This document shows, piece by piece, positions 53,935-63,281 of a stretch of DNA of 63,281 nt; position 1 is the first letter of the stretch; each line of letters begins with the position of its first letter. The DNA is from Thermotogaceae bacterium (GTDB taxonomy: Bacteria; Thermotogota; Thermotogae; MWEM01): contig JASUTC010000003.1 in assembly GCA_030445775.1 (NCBI GenBank), positions 1 through 63,281 on the forward strand, given 5' to 3'. The position numbers and the translations under genes were made by a program. The notes under the pieces are model-generated. The model saw only the letters and a list, made by a program, of their open reading frames with translations, made no database searches and was not told the DNA's origin.

Positions 53935-54357
53935 TTATTTTGCCCCGTCCAAAAAACGCTTTTTCATATATAAAATATTACCGTTTTTGATGGGTTTGTA
54001 TTCTATTTCAGACATAATATTTTTCATCAAATAAACACCCAATCCGTGATCCTTTACATCATCAAGATCACGAGATTCTATTTTACTCACATCAACCGGC
54101 TGCCCCTTATCTTGAATTTCAAAGATACATTCTCTTTTCTCATTATCCCATATGATTTTTAAAATAATAATCTCGTCAGCTGTGTAATTGTACGTATGCT
54201 CAATTACATTTGCCAAGGCTTCGTTAATGGCCAATTCAGTATCAAAGATTTCAGCATCAGAAACCTTTTTCAGTTTTAAAAAGGTTTTTAAAGAAGACCT
54301 TATAACCCTGATGTTATCAATTTTCGCACTAAAAGTAAAAACAAACAATTCAGCCAT
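53935..54357 (-). CDS. RsbW/SpoIIAB-like anti-sigma or switch kinase
   Basis: 140 aa GHKL ATPase: N box ELAINEALANVIEHTY, G1 EIQDKGQPVD, G2 DHGLGVYLMKNIM. ATG at 54357 behind GGAGGT. No anti-anti-sigma (STAS) gene or sigma-B/F is adjacent, so partner unknown. It sits between ogg and trmFO in the long minus operon, 2 bases from trmFO. Confidence 0.88.
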   Translation of the reverse strand: MAELFVFTFSAKIDNIRVIRSSLKTFLKLKKVSDAEIFDTELAINEALANVIEHTYNYTADEIIILKIIWDNEKRECIFEIQDKGQPVDVSKIESRDLDDVKDHGLGVYLMKNIMSEIEYKPIKNGNILYMKKRFLDGAK

Positions 54358-54374
54358 CAATTACCTCCTTGTCA

Positions 54375-55256
54375 TTAACTGCAGCTTGTTCTAATGTAAT
54401 AGAAGATATATTCTTGAATGTATCCACAAAACTCCCCAAAGATATTTTGGCCAACAATCATCAAACTCTCTGCATTTCCCGTTACGTTAAAATGTTGTTT
54501 TAAAAATCTGGATATCCAGACATCAACCGGAAAAGCCCTAAAATCGGAAAACCCAAATAACGCCACACAATTTGCTACCTTGTAACCAATTCCACTGAAA
54601 CCAGTCAAATAATTTAATTTTTGCTCTAATGGCGTGTTTTTTAACGTATAAAATTCTTTAATGTCTATCACATCAACGAGTTCTTTTAGCCATTTTGAAC
54701 GATAACCAAACAACATGGATTGAAAATCAGTTACGTCTAAACGTCTAAGTTGATCGATTGAGGGAAAAAGAAAAAAAGGGTATTCACCAACAAAAACCTG
54801 GTTTTCAGTAAAAAAACTTGCCAAGGTTTCACAACGTTTTTTTATTGTTGGAATGTTAGATTGCGTCGATAATAAATACTCCACCAGCATTTCCCAAGGA
54901 TCCTGTCTTAAAAGTCGTATCCCAATATTAGTATCCACTATTTCGTTGAATAACAATACGAATTCAGGATACGTTTTTTCTACCTGTTTTAAAGCGTTTC
55001 CTTTAATACTTTGAAGTGAATCATTTAACCCAAGATAATGAATGACCCCATTTTCAAGATTTTCCCCATTTATTTCCTCACAATTGGATTGAACGGTTAA
55101 CATACATTTCGTTTTATTGTGGTATAAAATAAGTGGTGTTCTATTGACGACTCCGTACCATTTACCCTTTTTTTTATACCATCTGAAAGTCTGGCCGCAA
55201 TTTAAGGTTTTATCCAAATCCAATGAAACATTGATGGGAATTTCGACTTCAACCAC
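54375..55256 (-). CDS. ogg: 8-oxoguanine DNA glycosylase, OGG1 type
   Basis: 293 aa; GTG at 55256 (weak site; the start is less sure). N-terminal OGG_N domain with LDLDKTLNCGQTFRWYKKKGKWYG, then HhH-GPD: LTGFSGIGYKVANCVALFG, with the catalytic Lys in GIGYKVA and the Asp in AFPVDVWISRFL. It removes 8-oxoguanine and cleaves the strand (bifunctional). It is of the eukaryote/archaeal-like OGG1 kind rather than the MutM type common in bacteria. Confidence 0.92.
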   Translation of the reverse strand: MVEVEIPINVSLDLDKTLNCGQTFRWYKKKGKWYGVVNRTPLILYHNKTKCMLTVQSNCEEINGENLENGVIHYLGLNDSLQSIKGNALKQVEKTYPEFVLLFNEIVDTNIGIRLLRQDPWEMLVEYLLSTQSNIPTIKKRCETLASFFTENQVFVGEYPFFLFPSIDQLRRLDVTDFQSMLFGYRSKWLKELVDVIDIKEFYTLKNTPLEQKLNYLTGFSGIGYKVANCVALFGFSDFRAFPVDVWISRFLKQHFNVTGNAESLMIVGQNIFGEFCGYIQEYIFYYIRTSCS

Positions 55257-55270
55257 TTGTCTTCTGATTG

Positions 55271-55819
55271 TTAATCACCATCTTTATCATATATCGAGTA
55301 TTCACAACCACAGTAATTTTGCCTGTACAAACCAATTAATTTGCTTTTTTTCACACTGTATAAAAAACCATCACTTTTCCTGAACACCTCATGATAATAA
55401 CGAACCCCAATATTCCATTCTATAACATTTCCAACTTTTTTTATCCAATTTACATCCTTATGCGGACTGGTCATCAAAGAGGTTGTAAAAAAGTTAATTC
55501 CGTTCTTTTTTGCTGTTTTCGCGGTTTCCAAAAGATTTAAAAAAATGCATTTTCTGCATCTTGCTCCTCCTTCTGGTAAATCCTCCAACCCTTTCATTTC
55601 TTTTTTCCAGAGCACAGGATCATAATTCCCATAAATTATATCTATAAGATAATAATCCTGCAGAACCGATACAGCCTCTTTTCTTTTCTCATATTCAGAA
55701 AAAGGTTGAATATTTGAATTAGAAAAAAAACCAATAACTTGAAATTTTTCATCAAGTCTTTCGATTGCTGTCGTGGCATCGGGGGCACAACAGATATGAA
55801 GTAAGATCTTATCATTCAA
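55271..55819 (-). CDS. queH: Epoxyqueuosine reductase QueH
   Basis: 182 aa; TTG at 55819 overlaps the dtd stop. DUF208 features: [18 protein letters not shown] at the N-terminus (paired Cys), [14 protein letters not shown], and CGCEYSIYD at the C-terminus, giving the Cys set for an iron-sulfur cluster. It performs the last step of queuosine synthesis on tRNA, as an alternative to QueG. Compare the QueH structure from Thermotoga (TM0731), known from the literature. Confidence 0.92.
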   Translation of the reverse strand: MNDKILLHICCAPDATTAIERLDEKFQVIGFFSNSNIQPFSEYEKRKEAVSVLQDYYLIDIIYGNYDPVLWKKEMKGLEDLPEGGARCRKCIFLNLLETAKTAKKNGINFFTTSLMTSPHKDVNWIKKVGNVIEWNIGVRYYHEVFRKSDGFLYSVKKSKLIGLYRQNYCGCEYSIYDKDGD

Positions 55820-56265
55820 AATAATTTCTCCGAATCTAACAAGATGGTTACAGGTCCGTCATTAACCAATGAAAACATCATGTGTTCCTGAAATTTTCCA
55901 TACTCTACTTCAATACCTTCACTTTTAATCATTTCACCACAAACCAGGTATAACTCCTTCGCTTGCTCCAATCCTGCTGCTGCAGTAAAAGAAGGCCTTC
56001 TTCCCTTTCTGGCATCTGCGTATAGTGTAAACTGGGAGATTAACAGGACTTTTCCTTTAATATCCTTGACTGACAAATTGAGCTTTTGATTACCATCCTC
56101 AAATATTCTTAAACCCGAAATTTTTGAAGCAATCCATTGTGCATCGCTCTCATTATCCTGATGTGTAACCCCCAATAAAATAGCCAGCCCTTCATTAATC
56201 CGCCCTGTTATTTCTCCATTAACTTCCACTTTGGCTTTCTTGACCTTTTGTACAACTGCCCGCAT
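55816..56265 (-). CDS. dtd: D-aminoacyl-tRNA deacylase
   Basis: 149 aa; start ATG at 56265 (AGGAGG just upstream) sharing one base with the rel stop. [15 protein letters not shown] at the N-terminus, the SQFTLYAD catalytic loop and NDGPVTI, the Gly-cisPro motif region. It removes D-amino acids (and Gly on tRNA-Ala) mischarged on tRNA. rel-dtd adjacency is common in Gram-positive-type bacteria. Confidence 0.97.
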   Translation of the reverse strand: MRAVVQKVKKAKVEVNGEITGRINEGLAILLGVTHQDNESDAQWIASKISGLRIFEDGNQKLNLSVKDIKGKVLLISQFTLYADARKGRRPSFTAAAGLEQAKELYLVCGEMIKSEGIEVEYGKFQEHMMFSLVNDGPVTILLDSEKLF

Positions 56266-58409
56266 TATTTCCTCCTGGCTCTGTATACTCTGGAAATCCC
56301 CTTTAAACCTTTCCAGTATTCTATAATATCGTTTAATTGTCCGGCTGATCTTACATAAACGGAAATCGTATAGACCACATAGTCCCAATCGTTGAATTTT
56401 GTATTTACCTCTTTCATTTTCAAATTCTTTTCTTTTGTCCTTTGGATAATATCTTTTAAAACTTTACCGGATGTATCTGAGGATTCCAGGACGATTTGAG
56501 CCAAATAAAACTCGTTTTCAGTATCTCCCCATTTAACATCAACCAACTCTCCCTCTTTCACATCCTGTGCATTGGGACAACTTGCCGCGTGAATAGTGAT
56601 ACCCTTTTTACTCATGATACCTACTACCTTATCTCCCGGTAATGGATTACAACAATGAGCTATCTTTACATCTATTCCCGACTCTCCGTTAACAAATACC
56701 GTGTTTTTTGATTTTACTTTTTCCCCATCTACTACGATGGGTTCTTCTTCTTCCTCTTCAGTAAAAAGAGTAATGATTTGTTCTGGTGAATAATTGGCAT
56801 CGCCAATTTTCATTAATATATCATTCTCGGTAAAATTTTGATTTAAATTAAGAAATTCCGTTATTTTTTCAGAAGCCAAGATATCATCAATGGAAAGGTT
56901 CAACCTTTTTGAAGCTTTCCTAAGAATATCCTTCCCCTGGTCAACGAGTCTGTCACTATCTCTTTTTTTAAAAAACCTTCTGATCTTTGCACGGGTACTG
57001 GAAGATCTCGCCCATTTTAGCCAATCTAAACTAGGACCACTTCTATTTTTATTAACGATGATTTCAACGATATCCCCATTCTTCAATTCATAACTGTTTT
57101 GTACGATTTTCCCGTTTACCTTGGCACCGGCAAAATGATGTCCTACTTCAGTATGTACAGAATAGGCAAAATCTATGGTCGTTGCACCTGCCGGTAAATG
57201 CTTTACCTCTCCTTTTGGAGTAAAAATGTATACTTCTTCAACTTGAAGTTCGTTTTGAAAATCTTTGAATCCGGTATATCCTTGTTTATAGTCCTGATGC
57301 CATTCCTCGAGTTTTTTTAACCAGTTCTGCTGGTATTTTGACATCTTCCCTTCTTTATAAAGCCAATGAGCGGCTAATCCGTATTCAGCCTCATTATGCA
57401 TTTCTTTACTTCTAATTTGAATTTCGAGAGGCTCTCCTCGATGGGTGATAACAGTTGTATGCAACGATCGATAACCATTTGATTTAGGTGTTGCAATGTA
57501 ATCTTTAACCCTCCCGGGGATAGGTTTCCAAAGATTATGTACCAACCCCATGACATAATAACACTCTCGTTCAGTTTCGGTTAAAACTCTTAAGGCAATG
57601 AGATCGTATATCTCATCAAAGGTCTTACCCTTTTTTGTCATCTTCTGCCAAATGCTGTAGAAATGCTTCTCTCGGCCTGAAATATCACAATTAATCCCTT
57701 GCCGTGCAAGGGATAATTGCAGCAGGCTTTTGTACTCTTCCGTAATCAATTCCCGATTAGCCCTTTTTTCATCAACCATATCTGCAATTTTTTCGTATTC
57801 ATTTGGATAAAGATGTTTAAAGGCCAAATCTTCAAGTTGCCACTTCAGAGAATGAATTCCCAAGCGATGGGCAATAGGAGAAAAAATTTGGAAAGTTTCC
57901 CTTGACTTTTCTTCCTGTTTTAATCGAGGCATTGAATCAATCGTTCGCATATTATGAAGTCGATCGGCCAATTTCACCAAAATGACTCGGATATCTTGTG
58001 CCATAGCAAAAAACATTTTGAGTATGGTTTCCGCTTTTTTATCAATATTTGTTTTGGAAATATCAATCTTGTCTATCTTTGTCACACCATCAACGATATG
58101 AGCGACTTCCTCACCAAACTTCATTCTTATATCGGCAAGAGTGGCATTCGTATCTTCTGCTACATCGTGTAAAAGTCCTGCTTTGATGCTGACAATATCC
58201 AAATTTAACTCAGCTAGAATCAGAGCGACATTTAAAGGGTGGTTGATATAAGGCTCTCCTGATTTTCTGATTTGGGAGGAATGACAAATCTTAGCGTATT
58301 CATACGCTTCGACAACACTGATTAATTCTTCTTCTGTGTAGTTTTTAAATAAGTATCCCAAGGTTTTACGTAATTCCTCCGGGAGCCTTTCCATCTTCAA
58401 TTTAGTCAT
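56265..58409 (-). CDS. rel: Bifunctional (p)ppGpp synthetase/hydrolase Rel
   Basis: 714 aa from ATG 58409 (AGGGG upstream; an in-frame GTG at 58427 is less likely). HD hydrolase: [16 protein letters not shown] and LLHDVAEDT, with conserved HD; synthetase: [14 protein letters not shown] and [54 protein letters not shown]; zinc-finger region with [12 protein letters not shown] at the C-terminus. Both catalytic halves look intact, so it makes and breaks (p)ppGpp on the ribosome and off it. Confidence 0.96.
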   Translation of the reverse strand: MTKLKMERLPEELRKTLGYLFKNYTEEELISVVEAYEYAKICHSSQIRKSGEPYINHPLNVALILAELNLDIVSIKAGLLHDVAEDTNATLADIRMKFGEEVAHIVDGVTKIDKIDISKTNIDKKAETILKMFFAMAQDIRVILVKLADRLHNMRTIDSMPRLKQEEKSRETFQIFSPIAHRLGIHSLKWQLEDLAFKHLYPNEYEKIADMVDEKRANRELITEEYKSLLQLSLARQGINCDISGREKHFYSIWQKMTKKGKTFDEIYDLIALRVLTETERECYYVMGLVHNLWKPIPGRVKDYIATPKSNGYRSLHTTVITHRGEPLEIQIRSKEMHNEAEYGLAAHWLYKEGKMSKYQQNWLKKLEEWHQDYKQGYTGFKDFQNELQVEEVYIFTPKGEVKHLPAGATTIDFAYSVHTEVGHHFAGAKVNGKIVQNSYELKNGDIVEIIVNKNRSGPSLDWLKWARSSSTRAKIRRFFKKRDSDRLVDQGKDILRKASKRLNLSIDDILASEKITEFLNLNQNFTENDILMKIGDANYSPEQIITLFTEEEEEEPIVVDGEKVKSKNTVFVNGESGIDVKIAHCCNPLPGDKVVGIMSKKGITIHAASCPNAQDVKEGELVDVKWGDTENEFYLAQIVLESSDTSGKVLKDIIQRTKEKNLKMKEVNTKFNDWDYVVYTISVYVRSAGQLNDIIEYWKGLKGISRVYRARRK

Positions 58410-58438
58410 AAAATCTTTCCCCTGCACCCTTTTGCTTT

Positions 58439-58447
58439 ATTTTAACA
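58439..58447 (-). promoter_or_regulatory. Possible -10 promoter TGTTAAAAT for rel-dtd and downstream genes
   Basis: Minus-strand TGT-TAAAAT about 30 bases before the rel ATG. Five of six with the TG extension. Confidence 0.4.
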
Positions 58448-58505
58448 TATAAAGAGTTGCTTTTACCTGAAAATAACAATGATGATCCCGTTAAGAACAG
58501 AACTT

Positions 58506-59816
58506 TCAACCACAAATACTCAGAAAGTATTCTTTGACTTTGCTATATTCATTTGGTAATAACTCGGATTTCTCTTTTAATCGTAATCTTTCCTTTAATC
58601 TGACGGGTATTTCGATATTTTTTCCAATGATTTTCTCCATATCTTCTTTGAATTTTGCAGGATGGGCCGTTTCTAACGCTATTCCTTTTATATTTAAAGA
58701 GCAAGAAAATCTTTTAAGTATTTCTTCCAAAGCGAATAACCCAACCGCTCCATGTGGGTCGAGGAGGTAACCTTGATTTTGGAACATATCTTTTATCTTG
58801 AACTTTGTTTGCTCATCTGTAAATGCCAACCCAATGATATCTTCTTTTATTGCTTGATAATCATGCTGATAAAGTTCCAAGATTCGTTCAAAGTTACTTG
58901 GATCCCCCACATCCATCGCATTGGATAATGTTCTTTTTGAAGGTTTCGGAAGATACTCCCCGGTGTTTAGATAATGTGGTACAACATCGTTGACATTTGT
59001 CGCAGCTATGAATTTAAAAATGCATAGTCCCATTTTTTTTGCGATAATCCCCGCACACAAATTTCCGAAATTTCCGCTGGGTACAGATATATAGAGCTTA
59101 TCATATTCTTTAAATTGCGAAACGGCTTTGAAATAATAGACTATCTGTGGCAGCAAACGGGCAATATTGATCGAGTTTGCTGTTGTTATACGGTGCATTT
59201 CATGAATCTGTTGGTCACTTAAAAGCCTTTTCACAATTCTTTGACAATCATCAAAATTCCCTTCTATTTCTAATGGATAGATATTATTCCCATAGGTAGT
59301 AATCTGTTTCTTTTGGATATCACTTATTTTTTTTGAAGGATATAAGATAAAAACACGAATCCCATCTACATTGTAAAAACCACTTGCAACTGCACTCCCT
59401 GTATCTCCTGAAGTGGCCACTACTATGTTAATCATTTGCTTATCATTTTTAATCAATTTTGATAAAAGCCTTGACATAAATCTTGCCCCCACATCTTTAA
59501 AAGCAAGTGTAGGACCATGAAATAATTCCAAGACAGAAATATTATCAGTTATCTTTTTCAGCGGGATATTAAAATTGAGGGCTTCATCTACAACTACTTC
59601 AAAATCAGATTGATTTAAATCATCAACTATGAAATCATGAAGAACAACCTTAGCAATATCGTTGATGGGCATATTCTGAAATTCTGATAAAACATATGAT
59701 GATATTTGAGGAATGTCTACAGGCATATACAACCCCCCATCCGATGGCATCCCTGTTGTAACCACTGTTTTCAAATCAATTTTTAAGCTTCTATCTTTTG
59801 TACTGAAATATTTCAT
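58506..59816 (-). CDS. thrC: Threonine synthase
   Basis: 436 aa PLP enzyme (fold type II, long class without SAM domain). PLP lysine in FHGPTLAFKDVGARFM, phosphate-binding VATSGDTGSAVASGF, PLP-phosphate/Ser region SVPSGNFGNLCAG. It converts O-phosphohomoserine to threonine. ATG 59816 with GGGGGA, 3 bases after the thrB stop. It ends the thr operon. Confidence 0.96.
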   Translation of the reverse strand: MKYFSTKDRSLKIDLKTVVTTGMPSDGGLYMPVDIPQISSYVLSEFQNMPINDIAKVVLHDFIVDDLNQSDFEVVVDEALNFNIPLKKITDNISVLELFHGPTLAFKDVGARFMSRLLSKLIKNDKQMINIVVATSGDTGSAVASGFYNVDGIRVFILYPSKKISDIQKKQITTYGNNIYPLEIEGNFDDCQRIVKRLLSDQQIHEMHRITTANSINIARLLPQIVYYFKAVSQFKEYDKLYISVPSGNFGNLCAGIIAKKMGLCIFKFIAATNVNDVVPHYLNTGEYLPKPSKRTLSNAMDVGDPSNFERILELYQHDYQAIKEDIIGLAFTDEQTKFKIKDMFQNQGYLLDPHGAVGLFALEEILKRFSCSLNIKGIALETAHPAKFKEDMEKIIGKNIEIPVRLKERLRLKEKSELLPNEYSKVKEYFLSICG

Positions 59817-59819
59817 GTT

Positions 59820-60758
59820 TTATTCCCCCATACTTTGGACATAACTTCCCTTGTTATTTAGACGTGAAAGATAAGTTTGGCAACTGATCCCTGTTGCTTC
59901 CAATAACTTTTCAATTTTTTCTTTCTCATTTAGCAGCTTATCATAGCTATCTGAAAATGAAAAAACTGTTGGTCCGGATCCTGAAATTGAGAGATTGAAC
60001 GTGTTGCTTTTATAAGCGATATCCTTCATCTCGTAGAAATGAGGGATAAATGCAGCCCTTTCCTCTTCTATAAGGTAATCATTTAAAGAATCTCTGATTA
60101 GCTTTTTATCTTTTAAACAAAATCCTGTTATCAAAGCTCCTATATTCGACCATTGTTTTACCGCAAGAGAAAGAGGCACGCTTTTAGGAAGAACTGCTCT
60201 TGCGTCTTGCGTATTCACTTCAACTTCAGGGTGAATTAACAAACAATAAAGTTCTTCCGGAATTGGTATCGGAATAACTTTCATCGGATTGGAATGTCTG
60301 ATGAGTATAACTCCTCCATAGAGAGAAGGAGCAATATTATCACCATGAGCTGATCCACAGGCTAATTGCTCACACCTTAATCCGATGTTAAAAAGTTCTT
60401 CTTTAGTTGCCAGATTATCATAGATGGCATTGACTGCCAACAAGGCTGCAACTGAACTGGCAGCACTGGAACCCAACCCACTGCCCAAAGGTAACCGTTT
60501 ATCCAGCTCAACAAATAATCCATCCCCTTGAATCTGGAACAATTTTAAATATTCTTTTACAGCAAAACCCGCTGTGTTTTTATCAGGGTCATTCGGTACT
60601 TTTTTATTGTTAAGGACTTTTAATTTGACTCCTTGAAAGTCAGAACACCGCTTAATTGTCACAACATCATATAAACAATCTACCGAAAAGCCCAAAACGT
60701 CAAAACCACAACCAACATTGGCGACTGTAGCCTTACCCATTGCCTGTGCCCATCTCAT
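59820..60758 (-). CDS. thrB: Homoserine kinase
   Basis: 312 aa GHMP kinase; ATG 60758 shares one base with the thrA stop, with GGTGG 8 bases upstream. ATP loop LPLGSGLGSSAASSVAAL, homoserine site VANVGCGFDVLGF at the N-terminus, third GHMP motif NLSISGSGPTVFSF. It phosphorylates homoserine for threonine synthase. Confidence 0.96.
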   Translation of the reverse strand: MRWAQAMGKATVANVGCGFDVLGFSVDCLYDVVTIKRCSDFQGVKLKVLNNKKVPNDPDKNTAGFAVKEYLKLFQIQGDGLFVELDKRLPLGSGLGSSAASSVAALLAVNAIYDNLATKEELFNIGLRCEQLACGSAHGDNIAPSLYGGVILIRHSNPMKVIPIPIPEELYCLLIHPEVEVNTQDARAVLPKSVPLSLAVKQWSNIGALITGFCLKDKKLIRDSLNDYLIEEERAAFIPHFYEMKDIAYKSNTFNLSISGSGPTVFSFSDSYDKLLNEKEKIEKLLEATGISCQTYLSRLNNKGSYVQSMGE

Positions 60759-63211
60759 TAATAATCCCACCGTTTGTTCATGGCATTTGCGATTCTAAAC
60801 ACATCCGACATTACCCCTCCTGCCGTCACCTCAGCTCCGGCTCCGGCTCCCTTTATAACCAACGGATTTGTGTATCGGTTTGTATAAATGGCAATAATAT
60901 TGTCCGTTCCATTTAAAGTAAAAAAAGGATGTTCATTGCTGACCCATTCAAGTTTGATTGAAGCTCTTCCATTTTCATATTTTCCAATCCAGCGAATGAC
61001 ACACCCTTTTTCCTTGGCTTTTTGCACTAATTGTGAATATCTTTCATCCTCTCCCACAAGCCGTTGATAAAATTCTTGTAAAGAAACATCTTCAGAGGTG
61101 TAAGGCGATAACAGGGGTTCAATACGGATATCCTCAAATTCCATGTCAATTCCGAATTCCCTAACTAACAGGAGAATCTTTCTGGCAAAATCAATACCAG
61201 AGAGATCAACTCGAGGATCCGGTTCTGTATAACCTAAATCTCTTGCTTTTTTTACTATATCACTGAATTTTCCAGATTCGGTAAGTTGATTAAATAAATA
61301 ACTTATGGTTCCGGATAAAATGGCTTCAAATTTTTGGATCTTATCTCCGGTATCCTTTAAATTGCGAATAGTGTCAATTATTGGCAATCCTGCACCTGCA
61401 TTGGTTTCATATAGAAAATGAACCTTGTATTGATTGGCCGTTTTTTTCAACTCCTCATACATACTCATAGGCTTTGTATTGGCTATCTTATTTGCCGCAA
61501 CAAGGGATATCCTGTTTTGCATTAAACTAATGTATGAATCGGCAATCTTCTCGCTGGCGGTACAATCGATAAACACCGTGTTAATAATATTACTTTCATT
61601 CAACATGCTTAATAATTTTCGGGTATCTGAGGTTAGATCAGAATGGATCAATTGCTCCTTCCAATCATTCAAACTAATCCCTTGAGGGTCAACAAGCATT
61701 TTCTTCGAATCAAGTATAGAGATCACCCGAAGTTCAACGCCCTTCTCTTCTAAAAATGTTTTTTTGGTCTTCTTGAGTTGTTTGATCAATTCAGTGCCAA
61801 TTAGTCCTTTACCAGCGACAATCAAGTTGAGAACTCTTCTTTTTGTAAAAAAAGCATTATGAAGGCTGTTCAAAGCCCTTTCCTCATCTTCGTTGCTAAT
61901 AACGATGGAGATGTTAAGTTCTGAAGCTCCCTGTGCGATTGCCACAACGTTGACCCCCTTTTCTCCAAAAGCGTTAAATATTCTCCCGGCAACCCCGGGG
62001 GTATTTCTCATTTTGTCCCCCACCACTGCTACAATAGAGAGATTTGTATCCACTTCAATCTCATCAATCCTCTTTGTCATCATTTCCAATTGGAATTCTT
62101 TTCGAAGGCTATTACATGCCGTTAAAGTTACATCCGGTTGTACAGCCACACAAACCGACTGTTCCGATGATGCCTGACTGATCAAAATGGCGTTGATATC
62201 ATTTTCAGCAAGTGTTCTGAATATTCTGGCCGAAATCCCTCTGACCCCAATCATTCCAGTCCCTTTAATATTGATTAGCGAGACCGAGTCGATGGAGGTA
62301 ATACCTTTGGCAAAATCTTTTAAAGGGACAGTTGCTTTTGAAACTCGTGTACCTTTGAAAGTTTGATCAAAGGTGTTTTTAATGACAATTGGTACACCCT
62401 TTTCTTTTGCCGGCCGGATAGAATGAGGTAACAACACCTTTGCGCCAAAATACGATAATTCAAGCGCTTCGTCATAACTTAATACATCCAAACTAAAGGC
62501 GTCTTTGACCTTATTGGGATCAGCAGACATGAAGCCGTAAACATCTGTCCAAATTTGAACTTCTTCTGCTCTTAAAACCGATCCGATAAATGTTGCAGTT
62601 AGATCTGAACCACCTCTTCCCAATGTAGTAATTACGCCATTTTCAGTTCTTCCGGTAAAACCGGGAACGATTTTTACTGATTTATCTTCAGAAGTTAAGA
62701 CCTCCATAATTTTCTTTGATGATCTTTCAGGGTTAATTCTAGCGTTCCCAAAAACCCCATCTGTATAGATTAGATGATAGGAATCACAAAATTCAGCTTG
62801 TTTATGATTTGCTTTTAAATAACTTGTTAATAATCGAGATGACACTTTCTCTCCAAAGCTCATGACTAAATCTCTCGTCCTACGGGAAAATTCTCTTATT
62901 AAAAAAACTCCTTCCAACATCTTTTCAAGCTCTTTATGTATTTCATCGATTTGTATGATGAGTTCATAGTCATGATCAAGTGAAAGCCTCTCAATTGTCC
63001 GTTGATGTCTTTGTACAATATTATTATAAAGCTTTTTATAGGATTGATCACCGTTAGCTGCTCTTTCTCCGGAATTAATCAAATCATTGGTTATTCCAGA
63101 AAAAGCTGAACAAATGATTACATCTCCTTTTTCTTCCATAATGATTTGAGCAACCCGTTGGATTCCATCGGCATCTGAAAGAGAAGTCCCACCAAATTTC
63201 ATTACTTTCAT
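60758..63211 (-). CDS. thrA: Bifunctional aspartate kinase / homoserine dehydrogenase
   Basis: 817 aa; ATG 63211 (MKVMKFGGTSLSDADG) with AGGTGA 8 bases upstream. Kinase part (about 1-300): KFGGTSLSD and TLGRGGSDLTATFIG; ACT pair (about 310-455): a place for threonine feedback; dehydrogenase (about 460-817): LIVAGKGLIGTELIKQL NAD(P) loop, ANKIANTKPMS, GTISYLF, and ending GAGAGAEVTAGGVMSD. It performs steps 1 and 3 from aspartate to homoserine. thrA-thrB-thrC order as in Thermotoga and enterobacteria. Confidence 0.97.
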   Translation of the reverse strand: MKVMKFGGTSLSDADGIQRVAQIIMEEKGDVIICSAFSGITNDLINSGERAANGDQSYKKLYNNIVQRHQRTIERLSLDHDYELIIQIDEIHKELEKMLEGVFLIREFSRRTRDLVMSFGEKVSSRLLTSYLKANHKQAEFCDSYHLIYTDGVFGNARINPERSSKKIMEVLTSEDKSVKIVPGFTGRTENGVITTLGRGGSDLTATFIGSVLRAEEVQIWTDVYGFMSADPNKVKDAFSLDVLSYDEALELSYFGAKVLLPHSIRPAKEKGVPIVIKNTFDQTFKGTRVSKATVPLKDFAKGITSIDSVSLINIKGTGMIGVRGISARIFRTLAENDINAILISQASSEQSVCVAVQPDVTLTACNSLRKEFQLEMMTKRIDEIEVDTNLSIVAVVGDKMRNTPGVAGRIFNAFGEKGVNVVAIAQGASELNISIVISNEDEERALNSLHNAFFTKRRVLNLIVAGKGLIGTELIKQLKKTKKTFLEEKGVELRVISILDSKKMLVDPQGISLNDWKEQLIHSDLTSDTRKLLSMLNESNIINTVFIDCTASEKIADSYISLMQNRISLVAANKIANTKPMSMYEELKKTANQYKVHFLYETNAGAGLPIIDTIRNLKDTGDKIQKFEAILSGTISYLFNQLTESGKFSDIVKKARDLGYTEPDPRVDLSGIDFARKILLLVREFGIDMEFEDIRIEPLLSPYTSEDVSLQEFYQRLVGEDERYSQLVQKAKEKGCVIRWIGKYENGRASIKLEWVSNEHPFFTLNGTDNIIAIYTNRYTNPLVIKGAGAGAEVTAGGVMSDVFRIANAMNKRWDY

Positions 63212-63248
63212 CGTCATCACCTACCACAGTAGAATCATTAATTTTATA

Positions 63249-63257
63249 AATATACCA
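63249..63257 (-). promoter_or_regulatory. Extended -10 promoter TGGTATATT for the thr operon
   Basis: Minus-strand TGG-TATATT about 38 bases before the thrA ATG; five of six to consensus. The window ends before a leader peptide could be checked. Confidence 0.45.
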
Positions 63258-63281
63258 TATTCTTTTGTGGTGCTAAAATTT

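Noticed and set aside
58428-58505. Terminator between thrC and rel
   Set aside because: No stem with a T run could be found on the minus strand, although one might be expected.

Overview
The window is AT-rich bacterial DNA, densely coded, with about 60 protein genes, one tRNA-Arg, no rRNA, no CRISPR array, no insertion sequence and no gene-free stretch over about 300 bases. The gene mix suggests an anaerobe or microaerophile from the Thermotogota (mesophilic Kosmotogales/Petrotogales type) or a deep low-GC Firmicute. It includes ThyX, TrmFO, QueH, an OGG-type glycosylase, threonine 3-dehydrogenase, a B12-binding protein, Rel, DRTGG and CBS-ATPase proteins, and a thrA-thrB-thrC block in reverse orientation. 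No marker in the window settles the phylum, so this is inference.

Layout. 1-1756: end of a VOC protein, then an endonuclease III-like glycosylase and a GNAT protein on the minus strand. 1898-9469: a plus-strand run of an exported GHL10-like protein, rhomboid protease, exported propeller-like protein, mnmA, an HD-GYP sensor and an ornithine/lysine decarboxylase, closed by a strong terminator. 9592-12508: a large chemoreceptor and a CoA-binding protein on the minus strand.

12653-24671 is the most unusual region: an eleven-gene plus-strand cluster with its own promoter, candidate operator and terminator. It encodes an SDR reductase, a TetR-like protein with two DNA-binding domains, a thiolase, a KAS III-like enzyme with an altered third catalytic residue, a family I CoA-transferase, a complete Liv-type ABC importer (K, G, F, H, M) and two alpha/beta hydrolases. 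One hydrolase is fused in frame to the permease LivM while keeping its own ribosome binding site and ATG. Together they could import a short ester or hydroxyacid oligomer, hydrolyse it at the inner face of the transporter, load the acid on CoA, and oxidise and thiolyse it to acetyl-CoA. That pathway is inferred from gene content.

24670-28734: a minus-strand operon (B12-binding protein, FtsX-type permease, ABC ATPase, GNAT, thioredoxin-rhodanese fusion). 28986-34930: plus strand nadE, ogt, an MBL hydrolase, a Ca2+-type P-ATPase and an EamA transporter. 34968-37193: nagA and a flippase-like membrane protein on the minus strand. 37382-42274: plus-strand recJ with a helicase-like tail, a DUF3343 protein, an extended ruvX that runs into tRNA-Arg(CCG), and a nucleosidase. 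42271-63211 is almost entirely minus strand: ECF sigma factor, ygiQ, tdh and a class B PBP with nested overlaps; murB, a radical SAM protein, a lipoprotein and a NUDIX protein; CBS-ATPase, DRTGG, thyX, trmFO, an RsbW-like kinase, ogg, queH, dtd and rel; and thrA-thrB-thrC.

A recurrent extended -10 promoter (TGGTATAAT or TGATATAAT) precedes many transcription units, often without a recognisable -35. TTG and GTG starts are common, many neighbours overlap by 1-8 bases, and translational coupling is probably widespread.
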